Origin: an uncultured Bacteroidales bacterium
Lineage (GTDB): Bacteria; Bacteroidota; Bacteroidia; Bacteroidales; F082
Reading direction: 5' to 3'
Length of the DNA stretch: 64,000 nt
Assembly: GCA_900318265.1 (NCBI GenBank)
Contig: ONKA01000015.1
Span: 1-64,000 of the forward strand
The position numbers and the translations under genes are program-made. The first letter of the stretch is position 1; each line of letters opens with the position of its first letter. Of this stretch, positions 27,726-36,084 are shown piece after piece. Below the pieces are notes generated by a model. The model did not search any database. It was not told the origin of the DNA and saw nothing but the letters and a program-made list of their open reading frames with translations.

Positions 27726-28976
27726 TTACCATTCCACAGCCATTCGCTGCACTGGCATGGTCATGCATCGGGCGCCGCCGCCGCCGCGCGAAAGCTCGTT
27801 GCCTTCGAAGGCGACGATGCATTTCTTCACGTTGTTGAGGTTGACCCTATTGTTGGCCACATCGGAAGCGGTTACGATGTTGAAGCCAGCGTTGTTCAAA
27901 GCTTCCAAAGTGTGCTGGTTACGACCGTAGCCGATGAACTTGCCAGGCTCGAGGCAGAAGAAGTTGCAGCCGCTGTGCCATTGCTCGCGTGCAGCCCAGT
28001 CGTTGTTGCGGTTGCCGCAATACACCGGCTCCAAGTCGATGCCGACTTCTTTCAGTCCGGCAAGCAGGTCGGAGACCTCTTTGCCGATGGCTTTTTGTCC
28101 GTCGATAGTGATATGGAAGGTCTTGTATTTACTGTTCATGATGACGGGCTCGTAGATCATGCATCTGTCGACATCGAGCATGGTGAACACCATGTCGAGA
28201 TGGATGAATGACTCGGGCTCCAAAGGCAGCTCCTGGAAGATGAGGTGTTTCACGCCCTCTTTGGTCTTCAGGTGCTCGACCAGTGCCTCCACACCATGCA
28301 TGTTGGTGCGAGAGCCTAAGCCACAAATCACCACGTCGTCACGAATGATTTGCACGTCGCCGCCTTCCACCGTACCTTCGCCGTGGATGTCGTAGCTCAA
28401 CACAGGGTTGACGACTTTGGTCTCAAACAAAGGATGGAGGTTATAGATGCTATTTAGGATCAAGCATTCACGGGCGCGCACCGTGGTGGCCATGTTGCTG
28501 ATCATGATGTTGTCGAACATGGTGAATGACGCATCGCGCATGAAGAAGAGGTTGGGAATCGGCAGCAGGGCGTACGGGTCCTTGTTGATGTAGGTGACGT
28601 CTTCCAGACGGACACCCTCGATGAGCTGGCGGGAGAGCTCTTCGGCCGACAGCGACTTCAGGTAAGGTGCAAGGAAGCCTTTGTCCTCGGTCTTGCACAC
28701 ACGGTCGACCATGGCGTTTTTCACGTTCTCCATCTGCAGGATGTCGGTGAGCAAATCGCCAATCTCGTGCACTTCAGCCGCCTTTTGCAGCACCTTCTTG
28801 AAATAGTTGTATTCTTTTTGCGCTACTTGCATGTTCAAGATGTCGCTGAACAGGAAGGTGTGCGCGTTTTCCGGGGTTACTTTTTCCAGCTCCGGACCTG
28901 GAGTATGTACTAAAACGTGTTGGAGTTTTCCGATTTCAGAGTTGACACTGACTTTGATTCCTTCTTGTGAATCCAT
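27726..28976 (-). CDS. arcA: Arginine deiminase (amidinotransferase-fold)
   Basis: 416 residues, normal for arginine deiminase, which converts arginine to citrulline and ammonia. Signature segments: FMRDASFTMFDN (about 152-163), IHLDMVFTMLD with the catalytic His/Asp pair, EWHSGCNFFCLEPGKFIGY, and the nucleophile Cys404 in GGGGARCMTMP near the C-terminus. The start MDSQEGIKVSV matches the family length; an upstream ATG would add 14 residues. A promoter with TTTG, 19 bp and TAATTTTG lies upstream. The other arc pathway genes (otc, carbamate kinase) are not in this window. Confidence 0.93.
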   Translation of the reverse strand: MDSQEGIKVSVNSEIGKLQHVLVHTPGPELEKVTPENAHTFLFSDILNMQVAQKEYNYFKKVLQKAAEVHEIGDLLTDILQMENVKNAMVDRVCKTEDKGFLAPYLKSLSAEELSRQLIEGVRLEDVTYINKDPYALLPIPNLFFMRDASFTMFDNIMISNMATTVRARECLILNSIYNLHPLFETKVVNPVLSYDIHGEGTVEGGDVQIIRDDVVICGLGSRTNMHGVEALVEHLKTKEGVKHLIFQELPLEPESFIHLDMVFTMLDVDRCMIYEPVIMNSKYKTFHITIDGQKAIGKEVSDLLAGLKEVGIDLEPVYCGNRNNDWAAREQWHSGCNFFCLEPGKFIGYGRNQHTLEALNNAGFNIVTASDVANNRVNLNNVKKCIVAFEGNELSRGGGGARCMTMPVQRMAVEW

Positions 28977-29034
28977 AAAATGTGTTTTGGTGAAACAATA
29001 AGAGCTGGCCTTGGCCACGCTCCAAAGATGGGTG

Positions 29035-29042
29035 CAAAATTA
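29035..29042 (-). promoter_or_regulatory. Promoter of arginine deiminase gene
   Basis: Minus-strand TAATTTTG with TTTG at 29062-29065, spacing 19 bp, which is the full Bacteroidota consensus layout. Confidence 0.7.
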
Positions 29043-29118
29043 GGAAAAAACTCGGAAAGGCCAAAGAAAAAAGTGGAAAATCGGGTCGGAATTCTGTCTT
29101 ACGGCCTACAATTCGCTG

Positions 29119-29901
29119 TCAATCATTGGATAGAGCGACGTCCTCGTCCATGTTGTAGGCCCTGAAACGCAGCTTCTCAGGCTGCTGTATGTTGAGGTAA
29201 AGCTCTTCGCAGTCGTTGGTGCCCCAATTTCCGGCTAAGGTGGCCTCTTTCGTTAAGACCTTGAGCTCGTCGATGAAGTCTTTGCGGGGGATACTGTAGG
29301 CACCAAGACTCATCAGATGCTCCGTTTCCTGCTGGCAATCGATGAGTTTGAAGCCATGCGACTGCAGGAACTGATGCAGGTGATAGAAGGCCACTTTGGA
29401 GGCGTCGGTGACGGTGTGGAACATCGACTCGCCGAAAAACACCTTGCCGATGGAAACGCCGTATAGCCCTCCGACCAACTCGCCGTCTTGGTAGGTCTCG
29501 AAGGAATGGGCGATGCCCAAATCGTGCAGCTCGCAGTAGGCCTCCACCATTTCGTCCTGAATCCACGTGCCGTCCTGGTCTTTACGTGGTGTCTCTGCGC
29601 AATGCAGCATCACCTCGCGGAAGTTGGTGTCGATGCGAACGTCAAACTTTCCTGATTTTATCGTACGTCTCAGCGACTTGCTCACGCGCATTTCGCCTGG
29701 ACGGATGATGAGCCTCGGGTCGAGTGACCACCAGAGCAGGGGTTCGTCTTCGCTGTACCATGGGAAGATGCCGTTGGCGTAGGCTACCACGAGACGTTGG
29801 GGCGAAAGGTCGCCACCAAAAGCCAACAATCCGTCTTTATTGGCCCTGTCGGCAGGCGGAAAGAAGCAGTCGTCGTCGTTGAGTTGGTACAAAATGTTCA
29901 T
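29119..29901 (-). CDS. aat: Leucyl/phenylalanyl-tRNA--protein transferase
   Basis: 260 residues. Transfers Leu or Phe from tRNA to the N-terminus of proteins bearing Lys or Arg, marking them for ClpS/ClpAP turnover. Family signatures: GLLAFGGDLSPQRLVVAYANGIFPWY (starting about residue 22), PLLWWSLDPRLIIRP, and AHSFETYQDGELVGGLYGVS with GKVFFGESMFH. The start at 29901 follows from the -7 element at 29920-29927, which overlaps the earlier in-frame ATG. The C-terminus beyond about residue 225 is an ordinary short tail. Confidence 0.94.
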   Translation of the reverse strand: MNILYQLNDDDCFFPPADRANKDGLLAFGGDLSPQRLVVAYANGIFPWYSEDEPLLWWSLDPRLIIRPGEMRVSKSLRRTIKSGKFDVRIDTNFREVMLHCAETPRKDQDGTWIQDEMVEAYCELHDLGIAHSFETYQDGELVGGLYGVSIGKVFFGESMFHTVTDASKVAFYHLHQFLQSHGFKLIDCQQETEHLMSLGAYSIPRKDFIDELKVLTKEATLAGNWGTNDCEELYLNIQQPEKLRFRAYNMDEDVALSND

Positions 29902-29919
29902 ATCGGTGAAATCGAAGTG

Positions 29920-29927
29920 CAAAAATA
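29920..29927 (-). promoter_or_regulatory. Bacteroidota -7 element for aat
   Basis: Minus-strand TATTTTTG, 18 bp before the chosen ATG; rules out the ATG at 29922. Confidence 0.65.
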
Positions 29928-29943
29928 ATGTTTTTTTGAATGC

Positions 29944-29999
29944 GGAATTAGGAATGCTGAATGATAGAAAAGGTATTCAGCATTCCACATTCAGCATTC
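29944..29999. repeat. TGAATGC-type intergenic repeat, copy 2
   Basis: GGAATGCTGAAT (29951-29962) and ATTCAGCATTCC (29975-29986) are perfect 12-base inverted arms with a 12-base loop, flanked by further related units. It sits between the divergent aat and truA promoters. Confidence 0.85.
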
Positions 30000-30016
30000 C
30001 GAATTAGTTTTTTCTC

Positions 30017-30024
30017 TATTTTTG
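30017..30024 (+). promoter_or_regulatory. Bacteroidota -7 element for truA
   Basis: TATTTTTG followed by TGCC, 18 bp before the ATG at 30043. Confidence 0.65.
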
Positions 30025-30042
30025 TGCCTTCAAACAAGACTA

Positions 30043-30780
30043 ATGCCTCGATATTTTATCCATCTGGCCTACAACGGCAGCCGTTACCATGGCTACCAGA
30101 TCCAGCCGCACTCCGATAGCGTGCAGGCCACGGTGGAGCAATGCCTGAGCCTCAAATTGGGGCAGACGGTCTCCATCACGGGCTGCGGACGTACCGACAC
30201 GGGTGTCCACGCCAAGAACTACTACGCCCATTTCGATGTCGAGAAGGCGATTGCTGCCCCGGAAACCTTGGCGCATCAGATGAATGCATTTCTGCCTGAA
30301 GACATTGTCATCTATCGCATTTGGCAGGTGGCGTCCGAGATGCACGCCCGTTTTGATGCCCTGTCACGCACATACCATTATTACATCACTCGCACGAAGA
30401 ACCCCTTCCACATCAACGATGCCTATTTCCTTTATGGCGACTTGGATATCGCAAAGATGCAGGAGGCCGCTAATATCCTCTTTGAATATGAGGACTTTAC
30501 GAGTTTCTCGAAGGTGCATACCCAAGTGAAGACCAACAACTGCAAGATCATGGAAGCCCGTTGGTTTGAGCAGGACGGCTTGCTGGTGTTCCGCATCAAG
30601 GCGGACAGGTTCCTCCGCAATATGGTGCGGGCCATCGTCGGAACTTTGTTGGAGATAGGGAAGGGGCGTATGACCTTGGAGGAGTTCCGCGCCGTCATCG
30701 AGCGCAAGGACCGATGCGAAGCCGGCACTTCTGTACCAGCGCATGCATTGTTCTTGGAAGAAGTAGAGTATAAATTCTAA
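30043..30780 (+). CDS. truA: tRNA pseudouridine(38-40) synthase TruA
   Basis: 245 residues. Isomerises uridines 38-40 in tRNA anticodon arms. The catalytic Asp is Asp52 in the GRTDTGVHA motif. FIHLAYNGSRYHGYQIQP at the N-terminus and FLRNMVRAIVGTLLEIGKGR near residues 194-213 are family signatures. The start at MPRYFIHL is set by the promoter just upstream. The transporter gene begins 4 bp after the stop, so they share an operon. Confidence 0.95.
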   Translation: MPRYFIHLAYNGSRYHGYQIQPHSDSVQATVEQCLSLKLGQTVSITGCGRTDTGVHAKNYYAHFDVEKAIAAPETLAHQMNAFLPEDIVIYRIWQVASEMHARFDALSRTYHYYITRTKNPFHINDAYFLYGDLDIAKMQEAANILFEYEDFTSFSKVHTQVKTNNCKIMEARWFEQDGLLVFRIKADRFLRNMVRAIVGTLLEIGKGRMTLEEFRAVIERKDRCEAGTSVPAHALFLEEVEYKF

Positions 30781-30784
30781 AGTT

Positions 30785-32134
30785 ATGTTTCAAAGAATCA
30801 TCCGTTTTTGCGTTAAACTAGTCCAAAAATACCTCCCCGAGCCTTTCATCTTTGCCGTAGTGTTGACCTTGTTGGCTTTCATCATCGCCATGCCCGTATG
30901 TAAGCAAACTCCCCTTGAAGTGGTCGAGCATTGGGGCAACGGCGTATGGTCACTATTGGCATTCGCCATGCAGATGGCCTTGGTGCTGGTGACGGGTTCG
31001 GCTTTGGCGGCGGCACCTGCCATCAAGAAAGGCATCAGCGCCTTGGCGGGTCTGCCTAAGACACCTGCGGGTGCCATCGCCTTGGTGACGGGCATCTCGG
31101 CCCTGGCATGCTGGCTCAACTGGGGCTTCGGCCTCATCGTGGGCGTCATCTTCGCCAAGGAGATCGCCAAGAAGCTGAAAGGCGTGGACTATCGTCTGCT
31201 CATCGCCTCGGCTTACAGCGGCTTCGTGGTATGGCACGCCGGTCTTTCGGGTTCTATCCCGCTTACCATGGCATCGATGGAGTCTAATCTCGAGAAGGTT
31301 ACCAATGGCACACTCACCCAACCCATACCTGTCAGTGAGACCATCCTGACCTATCAGAACCTTATCATGGTGGCGGTGGTCATTGTGGCCATTGTGGTGG
31401 TCAACGCGCTGATGCACCCCAAGGGTGAGCATGTGGTGACCATTGAGCCTTCGTTGTTGTTTGAGGAAGAGCCTAAGCCTGCGCCGAAGGCCACGACACC
31501 CGCCGAAAAGCTGGAAAACAGCCGTGTGCTCTCATGGATCATCGCTTTATTGGGCTTGACCTATCTGGTCATTAAACTGTTCATCAAGTGCGGCAGCTTC
31601 GACCTGGGTGCGGTCATCATGCTATTCCTGTTTTTGGGCGTCATTTTGCACGGCACACCTTTGGCCTACGTCAAGGCCTTCGGTAAGTCGGTGGGCGGTG
31701 CGGCAGGCATCTTGTTGCAGTTCCCGTTCTATGCCGGCATTATGGGCATCATCACGGGTGTGGGCGCGTCAGGCATCTGCTTGGGTGAAGTCGTCAGCAA
31801 TGCCTGTGTCTCCATCTCCACGCCGAAAACATATCCACTGTTCACTTTCTTCTGTGCGGCCATCTTGAACATGTTCGTGCCCTCGGGTGGCGGTCACTGG
31901 GCCATCCAAGCGCCCATCATGTTCACGGCTGGTGCTGCCTTGGGCGTGGCTCCTGGCCTGACGGGTATGGCCATATCATGGGGCGACGCTTGGACCAACC
32001 TCATCCAGCCTTTCTGGGCTTTGCCAGCATTGGCCATTGCCAAGCTCAACGCCAAGGACATCATGGGCTTCTGCATCATCGACTTGTTCGTCACTGGACT
32101 AATTATCTGCGGAGGACTCTTGCTTTGGGCTTAA
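30785..32134 (+). CDS. AtoE/TIGR00366-type short-chain fatty acid transporter
   Basis: 449 residues, about twelve hydrophobic helices. The N-terminal VKLVQKYLPEPFIFAVVLTLLAF, the HWGNGVWSLLAFAMQM segment, WLNWGFGLIVGVIFAKEIA and SGFVVWHAGLSGSIPL are typical of the AtoE family. So is the late FVPSGGGHWAIQAPIM signature. Expected to move acetoacetate/butyrate-size acids across the inner membrane; direction is unknown, which in a gut fermenter is of interest. Downstream of truA with only 4 bp spacing, though functionally unrelated. Confidence 0.85.
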   Translation: MFQRIIRFCVKLVQKYLPEPFIFAVVLTLLAFIIAMPVCKQTPLEVVEHWGNGVWSLLAFAMQMALVLVTGSALAAAPAIKKGISALAGLPKTPAGAIALVTGISALACWLNWGFGLIVGVIFAKEIAKKLKGVDYRLLIASAYSGFVVWHAGLSGSIPLTMASMESNLEKVTNGTLTQPIPVSETILTYQNLIMVAVVIVAIVVVNALMHPKGEHVVTIEPSLLFEEEPKPAPKATTPAEKLENSRVLSWIIALLGLTYLVIKLFIKCGSFDLGAVIMLFLFLGVILHGTPLAYVKAFGKSVGGAAGILLQFPFYAGIMGIITGVGASGICLGEVVSNACVSISTPKTYPLFTFFCAAILNMFVPSGGGHWAIQAPIMFTAGAALGVAPGLTGMAISWGDAWTNLIQPFWALPALAIAKLNAKDIMGFCIIDLFVTGLIICGGLLLWA

Positions 32135-32199
32135 CGTAAATCGAGCCGACTTGAAATGATTTTTTCTCCATGAAATTTGGTGTATTTCAATTCTTTTTG

Positions 32200-32207
32200 T
32201 ATTTTTG
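32200..32207 (+). promoter_or_regulatory. Promoter of the aldo/keto reductase
   Basis: TATTTTTG with TTTG at 32176-32179 (20 bp spacing), followed by the ATG at 32226. Confidence 0.7.
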
Positions 32208-32225
32208 TGCCAAAATCAGGTAGTT

Positions 32226-33257
32226 ATGAAGATCATTACATTAGGCAAGACCAACTTGAAGGTGAACAAGAATGGTTTTGGGGCCCTTCCCATTCAACGC
32301 ATCACCGAGAAGGAAGCCGTGTATCTGTTGCACAAGGCATACGACAACGGTATTAACTTTTACGACACGGCGCGCTTCTATACCGACAGTGAGGAGAAGA
32401 TAGGTGCCGCCTTTGCCGACAGAAGGAAAAAGGTCATTATCGCCTCCAAGACGGGTGCCACCACTATTGAGGACTTTTGGAAAGATCTTCACACCACCTT
32501 GAAAAACCTCAAAACCGATTACCTCGATTTGTACCAATTCCATAATCCCGCCTATTGTCCGCGCCCGGGCGACAAGGAGGGCTTGTATGATGCCATGAAA
32601 GTGGCCAAGCGTCAAGGCAAGGTGCGCTTCATCGGCATCAGCAACCACCGCCAGAATGTGGCTTTGGAAGCCATCGAGCGCGATTGCTACGACACGCTGC
32701 AATATCCGTTCTCCTATCTCTCTTCGGAGGACGATCAGAAGATTGTGGAGGCATGCTTCAAGCACAATATGGGCTTCATCTGCATGAAAGCCTTGGCCGG
32801 CGGTCTCATCAACGACTCAGCCTTGGCATACGCCTTCCTCAACCAATTTGACCATGCTTTGCCTATCTGGGGCATACAGCGCGAAAGTGAGTTGGACGAA
32901 TTCCTTTCGTATCAAGACCACGAGCCTGAACTGTCTTCTGCATCGTGGCGCAAGATTGAGAAGGAACGCGCTGAGATCTCAGGTGAGTTCTGCCGTGGCT
33001 GCGGTTATTGCATGCCTTGCCCGGCGGGCATCGAGATCAATAACTGCGCCCGTATGAGCCTCTTCTTGAAGCGTGCACCATATAGCGTCTACCTCACCGA
33101 GGAATGGGCCGAAAAGATGAAGATGATTGAGAAGTGCAAGCATTGCAACGCCTGTCACGAGAAATGCCCTTATGGCCTCGATACGCCGACGCTCTTGGAA
33201 AAGAACTATGAGGTATTCAAGGAGTATTGGGCGAAGAAACAGGCTGGGGAATTGTGA
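32226..33257 (+). CDS. Aldo/keto reductase with C-terminal 2[4Fe-4S] ferredoxin-like domain
   Basis: 343 residues. The AKR barrel (about 1-255) carries the tetrad Asp47 (NFYDTAR), Tyr52, Lys75 (IIASKTG) and His106 (LYQFHNP). The tail adds two cluster-binding motifs, CRGCGYCMPCP (about 257-267) and CKHCNACHEKCP (about 304-315). This fusion is common in anaerobes, where it may couple NAD(P)H, an Fe-S centre and an aldehyde/ketone or flavin partner; the substrate is unknown. Cytoplasmic, oxygen-sensitive. Followed by a strong terminator. Confidence 0.9.
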   Translation: MKIITLGKTNLKVNKNGFGALPIQRITEKEAVYLLHKAYDNGINFYDTARFYTDSEEKIGAAFADRRKKVIIASKTGATTIEDFWKDLHTTLKNLKTDYLDLYQFHNPAYCPRPGDKEGLYDAMKVAKRQGKVRFIGISNHRQNVALEAIERDCYDTLQYPFSYLSSEDDQKIVEACFKHNMGFICMKALAGGLINDSALAYAFLNQFDHALPIWGIQRESELDEFLSYQDHEPELSSASWRKIEKERAEISGEFCRGCGYCMPCPAGIEINNCARMSLFLKRAPYSVYLTEEWAEKMKMIEKCKHCNACHEKCPYGLDTPTLLEKNYEVFKEYWAKKQAGEL

Positions 33258-33297
33258 TCTTTCTCACGCAGAATGCGCAGAATACGCAGAAATGAAA

Positions 33298-33330
33298 AAC
33301 TCCGCTGTTCGATGAGCAGCGGAGTTCTTC
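33298..33330 (+). terminator. Intrinsic terminator after the aldo/keto reductase
   Basis: AACTCCGCTG and CAGCGGAGTT form a ten-pair stem with a nine-base loop, followed by CTTCGTTTT. Three CGCAGAAT-type units precede it. Confidence 0.8.
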
Positions 33331-33339
33331 GTTTTGCGG

Positions 33340-33366
33340 GTAGAGACGGTGTGACACCGTCTCTAC
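33340..33366. repeat. Perfect palindrome GTAGAGACGGTGT/ACACCGTCTCTAC
   Basis: Two 13-base perfect arms separated by a single G, immediately before the ferritin gene end. It can form a cruciform and lies between two convergent genes, so it may also aid termination of ferritin mRNA. Confidence 0.85.
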
Positions 33367-33376
33367 AATTGTTGCA

Positions 33377-33889
33377 TTATTTCAGCGGGCTGGGCGTGTG
33401 ATATTCACGGGCGCCGAGTTCCTTGTCGAGCATGATCATGCCACCGATGTGGTCGCCGATCATCTTGGCTTGACGCACGAGGTCGCGGGCGTTCTCTTCC
33501 TCTTCCACCTGCTCGTCGATGAACCAGGCGAGGAAGTTGGCGGCAGCGCGGTCTTTGTCTTCGTCAGCGATGTCGCAGAGGTTGTTGATCATGGCGGTCA
33601 CTTTCTTCTCGTGGGCGAGGGTGTCCTCAAAGGTGGCCAGGACGCTCTTCCAGCTGGTCTGCACCTTGGCGATGGGGGCCAGGACGACTTTCTCGTCTTG
33701 TGCGTGCAGGTAGTTGATCATAATGGCGGCATGGGCCTGTTCCTCAAGGAACTGGACCTTGTACCAATGGGCGATGCCATGGAAACCTTTGGCGTAGATG
33801 TCTTGCGACATGCTCAGATAGAGATAGGCCGACCACATTTCAGCATTGATCTGGTCGTTAATGGCCTTTGCTAATTTTTTGCTAATCAT
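33377..33889 (-). CDS. ftnA: Bacterial non-heme ferritin
   Basis: 170 residues, a four-helix-bundle ferritin with ferroxidase residues in INAEMWSAYLYLSMSQ, FLEEQAHA (Glu-x-x-His pair) and WFIDEQVEEEENA. Stores iron as a 24-mer in the cytoplasm. The start MISKKLAKAIND excludes a longer frame that runs through the upstream palindromic repeat. Next to a reverse-type rubrerythrin on the same strand: an iron/peroxide handling pair. Confidence 0.94.
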   Translation of the reverse strand: MISKKLAKAINDQINAEMWSAYLYLSMSQDIYAKGFHGIAHWYKVQFLEEQAHAAIMINYLHAQDEKVVLAPIAKVQTSWKSVLATFEDTLAHEKKVTAMINNLCDIADEDKDRAAANFLAWFIDEQVEEEENARDLVRQAKMIGDHIGGMIMLDKELGAREYHTPSPLK

Positions 33890-33905
33890 AGTGTTATTTT
33901 TTTTA

Positions 33906-33983
33906 ATGCGGAATGAGGAATTAGGAATGCTGAATGTACCTACCGGAGGCCATTCCGCATTCTGCATTCCGCATTCCTAATTC
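33906..33983. repeat. TGAATGC-type intergenic repeat, copy 3
   Basis: AATGCGGAATGAGGAATTAGG and GGAATGCTGAATG on one side are mirrored by GGCCATTCCGCATTCTGC and ATTCCGCATTCCTAATTC on the other, between ferritin and rubrerythrin. Confidence 0.8.
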
Positions 33984-33987
33984 ATAT

Positions 33988-34533
33988 TTATTCAAAGTAG
34001 CGTTTGTACAGTCCTTCAAAGCCTTTGCCGTGGCGGGCTTCGTCTTTGGCCATCTCGTGGACGGTGTCGTGGATGGCGTCGAGGTTGCGCTCCTTGGCCA
34101 CGCGGGCGATGCGCATCTTCTCTTCGCAGGCTCCACATTCGGCGATCATGCGCTTGTAGAGGTTGGTCTTGGTGTCCCACACCACGTCACCCAGAAGTTC
34201 GGCGAACTTGGCGCAGTGCTCGGCCTCTTCGAAGGCATAGCGTTTGAAAGCCTCGGCAATTTCGGGATAGCCTTCGCGGTCGGCTTGACGGCTCATGGCC
34301 AGATACATGCCGACTTCTGTGGCCTCTCCCATGAAGTGTGCGTTGAGGTCCTTGATCATGTCGTCGCCCGTGCCTTTGGCGATACCAACGACGTGTTCGG
34401 TGACGAAATTCAGGGCAGCGCTTTCGTCGACGACTTTCCATTCAACGATTTGCTTGCATTGAGGGCAGCGCTCAGGGGCTTCCTCACCTTCGTGTACATA
34501 CCCACAGATGGGGCAGATGAATTTTTTCTTCAT
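33988..34533 (-). CDS. Reverse-type rubrerythrin (rubredoxin domain first)
   Basis: 181 residues. Here the Cys4 rubredoxin site is N-terminal (Cys7, Cys10, Cys23, Cys26) and the diiron ferritin-like domain follows ([44 protein letters not shown]). The order is the reverse of classical rubrerythrin. Such proteins act as NAD(P)H-linked peroxide reductases in anaerobes. The promoter TATCTTTG lies upstream. Confidence 0.93.
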   Translation of the reverse strand: MKKKFICPICGYVHEGEEAPERCPQCKQIVEWKVVDESAALNFVTEHVVGIAKGTGDDMIKDLNAHFMGEATEVGMYLAMSRQADREGYPEIAEAFKRYAFEEAEHCAKFAELLGDVVWDTKTNLYKRMIAECGACEEKMRIARVAKERNLDAIHDTVHEMAKDEARHGKGFEGLYKRYFE

Positions 34534-34586
34534 AGATGTTCTGTATTTAATGATAATGAGTTAGTTGTTCTTGACGGATAGAAACG

Positions 34587-34594
34587 CAAAGATA
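34587..34594 (-). promoter_or_regulatory. Bacteroidota -7 element for rubrerythrin
   Basis: Minus-strand TATCTTTG 53 bp before the ATG, leaving an untranslated leader of about 45 bases. Confidence 0.6.
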
Positions 34595-34654
34595 GGGTTT
34601 TTATTACACATGGCGTGACTTATTGAAAAAAATCTATTGAAAGTGCTTTATGCC

Positions 34655-34972
34655 TTATGATTCAATGAAATAGTCGCACGCGACCCGGTCTTTCCTGACC
34701 TTTTTACAGTATTGGCTTATCTGTTGGTGCAACGGATGGTTCTTGTAACGTTCCATTGCCTCAAAGGAATGGAATGTTGCCGTCAGCACAGCGTCGTAGG
34801 CCGCCGCCGAGTCCTTGCAGTTGATGCCCACCTCAGCGCTGAGCAGCTCGGGAATCTGTCCTACCAAGGTTTCCAAGTGGTCCTTCATCCATTGCGCGTT
34901 TTCTTGGCGAGTGCGTCCTTCGGCCTCGTCGAGGAATTTCCACATTACGATGTGTTTCAAAACTTTTGTCAT
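34655..34972 (-). CDS. Dabb-domain (stress-responsive A/B barrel) protein
   Basis: 105 residues. VLKHIVMWKFLDEAEG at the start and VLTATFHSFEAMERYKNHPLHQQ toward the end are the Dabb alpha-beta barrel signature (dimeric ferredoxin-like fold). The biochemical role of these proteins is mostly unknown. The start at 34972 avoids reading through the promoter at 34993-35000. Divergent from nusB. Confidence 0.85.
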   Translation of the reverse strand: MTKVLKHIVMWKFLDEAEGRTRQENAQWMKDHLETLVGQIPELLSAEVGINCKDSAAAYDAVLTATFHSFEAMERYKNHPLHQQISQYCKKVRKDRVACDYFIES

Positions 34973-34992
34973 GGCGATTGTTGTTGATGCCG

Positions 34993-35000
34993 CAAAAATA
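34993..35000 (-). promoter_or_regulatory. Bacteroidota -7 element for the Dabb gene
   Basis: Minus-strand TATTTTTG, 21 bp upstream of the ATG at 34972. Confidence 0.55.
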
Positions 35001-35035
35001 CTCCATTTTTGTTGTATTTGCACAGGATTTTGTTT

Positions 35036-35043
35036 TATCTTTG
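35036..35043 (+). promoter_or_regulatory. Bacteroidota -7 element for nusB
   Basis: TATCTTTG followed by CAAATT, 31 bp before the ATG at 35074. Confidence 0.65.
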
Positions 35044-35073
35044 CAAATTATTTTCCCATATAGACCAATCGAT

Positions 35074-36027
35074 ATGTTGAATAGAAGATTTCTGAGAGTC
35101 AAGGCGTTACAATCAATTTACGCCTATCATCAATCCGAAAGCTCCAACTTGCCCCAAGCCGAGAAACTATTGCTCGCAGGGGTTGACGATTTATACAAGC
35201 TCTTTGTTTATCAGCTTTCTTTCTGGGTCGAAATCAGGCAGTTCGCCGAACGTCGTATCGAGGAAAACAAGCAAAAGCATTTCCCGACTGAGGAGGACCT
35301 GAATCCCAACATGAAGTTTGTCGACAACAGGATCCTCAAGGCTTTGGACGAGAACCAGCATTTGAACAAACTCGTTGATCAATACAAAATTGACTGGACC
35401 GACTCTCGTGAGGACTTCATCCGCCAGATGTTCGTGAAACTGACGGAGACGCCTGAATACCAAGAGTATATGAACAACGGAAAGGACGGTTTTAGCGATG
35501 ACAAGCATTTCTTGGTCACGGTGATTGACACATACATGCCTGAGAATGGCTTGCTATACGACTATTATTCCGACCGTGACTTGTCGTACAACAGCGACTA
35601 TCAGTTGGCCATCTATCTGCTTTGGAAATATATCAGCGAGTTGCCAGCCGATTTCAATGCCAATAGCATGCTGCCACCGGTGTTCAAGGACGAGGCTGAA
35701 GACAAGGCGTTTGTGGTTAAACTGTTCGAAAAGACCATTCTTCATGCCGACGAGTACATGGAAATGGTGAAGGCCAACATCTCCAATTGGGACTACGATC
35801 GCTTGGCCTTGATGGACAAGATATTGATCTTCATGGCCATGACTGAGTTTATCGAGTTCCATTCCATTCCCGTGAAGGTCACCATCAATGAATACATTGA
35901 AATATCCAAGTTCTATAGCACGCCTGAGAGCCGCCGTTTCGTCAACGGCATGCTTGATCGCCTTTCGACAGAACTGAAAGAGAAGGGCAGGCTGGTGAAG
36001 ACGGGCTTGGGATTGGTGGACAAATAA
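35074..36027 (+). CDS. nusB: Transcription antitermination factor NusB (long Bacteroidota form)
   Basis: 317 residues, about twice the length of E. coli NusB. It opens MLNRRFLRVKALQSIYAYHQS and ends with the canonical NusB core (DRLALMDKILIFMAMTEFIEF, then VTINEYIEISKFYSTPESRRFVNGMLD). Together with NusE it binds boxA RNA to promote rRNA antitermination. The extra region (about 60-190) is typical of the phylum and not conserved elsewhere. A longer frame upstream is excluded by the promoter. Confidence 0.9.
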   Translation: MLNRRFLRVKALQSIYAYHQSESSNLPQAEKLLLAGVDDLYKLFVYQLSFWVEIRQFAERRIEENKQKHFPTEEDLNPNMKFVDNRILKALDENQHLNKLVDQYKIDWTDSREDFIRQMFVKLTETPEYQEYMNNGKDGFSDDKHFLVTVIDTYMPENGLLYDYYSDRDLSYNSDYQLAIYLLWKYISELPADFNANSMLPPVFKDEAEDKAFVVKLFEKTILHADEYMEMVKANISNWDYDRLALMDKILIFMAMTEFIEFHSIPVKVTINEYIEISKFYSTPESRRFVNGMLDRLSTELKEKGRLVKTGLGLVDK

Positions 36028-36084
36028 TTGCACATCAGCGCAATAATAATGAAATTGGTGCCGTTATCCTACAAATATGAATCT